Positions 63,750-64,000 of a stretch of DNA of 64,000 bases are shown here, one piece after another. Position numbers and translations under genes: made by a program. The notes under the pieces are model-generated. The model was not told the origin of the DNA and did no database searches. It saw only the letters and a list, made by a program, of their open reading frames with translations. Positions within the stretch are counted from its first letter, which is position 1. Each line of letters opens with the position of its first letter. The DNA is from Aliiroseovarius sp. Z3 (GTDB lineage Bacteria; Pseudomonadota; Alphaproteobacteria; Rhodobacterales; Rhodobacteraceae), in the NCBI RefSeq assembly GCF_029105185.1, contig NZ_JAFMZK010000001.1, forward strand, positions 310,001 through 374,000. Reading direction: 5' to 3'.

Positions 63750-64000
63750 ATGCCGCTTTCCATGAACTCAGAGGTTTTCATCACCTGCGCCGTCACCGGA
63801 TCAGGCAGTACACAAGACCGTTCGCCCCATGTGCCGCGCAGCCCCAAGCAGATTGCCGACAGCGCCATCGCCGCCGCGAAAGCTGGGGCCGCCATTGTCC
63901 ACTGCCACGTGCGCGATCCTGAAACCGGCGCGCCCTCGCGCGATCTGAAGCTCTATCGTGAAGTCACCGACCGCATTCGCGCGGCTGAGGTGGACGTGGT
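63750..64000 (+). CDS. beta-keto acid cleavage enzyme (BKACE), 5' part
   Basis: The first 83 codons of a gene that runs past the window end. The protein begins [20 protein letters not shown] and has [20 protein letters not shown], where His-Cys-His is the zinc-binding start of the BKACE (formerly DUF849) fold. BKACE enzymes join a beta-keto acid to acetyl-CoA and release acetoacetate plus a CoA ester. With the CdhR-like regulator next to it, the likely substrate is 3-dehydrocarnitine, which would make this a cdhC-type gene; that is inference from gene order. GAGG lies five bases before the ATG at 63750; ATG at 63762 is also possible. Confidence 0.85.
   Translation, partial: MPLSMNSEVFITCAVTGSGSTQDRSPHVPRSPKQIADSAIAAAKAGAAIVHCHVRDPETGAPSRDLKLYREVTDRIRAAEVDV

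Overview
The window is a stretch of ordinary chromosome from an alphaproteobacterium, most likely a marine member of the Rhodobacterales (Roseobacter group). The evidence is the high-GC coding sequence, a B12-dependent ribonucleotide reductase as the visible RNR, a GAAC-N7-GAAC type LexA site in front of uvrA, a Tat-exported PhoX phosphatase, DUF2852, DUF4167 and DUF192 genes, a rhizobial-type aglEFGAK alpha-glucoside operon, and a GlxA-family regulator facing a beta-keto acid cleavage enzyme gene. I see no transposase, phage gene, CRISPR array or rRNA. There is one tRNA, tRNA-Pro(UGG).

Layout. 1-5 kb: the end of a probable cobalamin cluster (cobB), an MFS permease, and phoX with a good PHO box. 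5-9.3 kb: glnE with a small partner gene, a YbaK-type deacylase and a cytochrome b561 behind a cluster of palindromes. 9.4-14.6 kb: a DUF2852 membrane protein with twin operators, an RDD protein, bpt, then ilvBN with a complete leader-peptide attenuator, and a small degenerate cold-shock-domain protein. 15-20.8 kb: nrdJ with an NrdR box, tRNA-Pro, DUF192 and a two-domain cold-shock protein. 20.9-26.7 kb: pdxH, fabI, xanthine phosphoribosyltransferase, DUF4167, prmC-prfA and two small envelope proteins. 26.8-36 kb: agmatinase, an M20 amidohydrolase, mazG, an orphan iron-binding protein, uvrA, a rhodanese and an ArsR-SRPBCC-DUF1761 operon. 36-51 kb: lpdA, DUF924, an MFS protein, queA, a large AsmA/YhdP-like envelope protein, bcp, DUF455, an overlapping M23 peptidase/bactofilin pair, DUF2189, an MltB-type lytic transglycosylase, prfB and an orphan secreted protein. 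52-62 kb: a sugar island for alpha- and beta-glucosides (aglKAGFE, divergent aglR, GH1 beta-glucosidase, glucokinase). 62-64 kb: nnrU, a CdhR/GlxA-like regulator, and the start of a beta-keto acid cleavage enzyme gene.

How the genes work together. The agl operon imports and cleaves alpha-glucosides and the bgl-glk pair cleaves beta-glucosides and phosphorylates the glucose; two LacI-type sites 63 bp apart lie in the divergent promoter region. cobB (cobalamin synthesis) and nrdJ (cobalamin-dependent) are metabolically linked. Several regulatory sites can be read directly: PHO box, LexA box, NrdR box, an ilvBN attenuator, and several unassigned palindromic operators. I found no clearly new multi-gene system. 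The least explained signals are the regulatory DNA elements (9371-9448, 8687-8729, 34124-34959, 49833-50008) and the degenerate cold-shock-like protein at 14342-14644.
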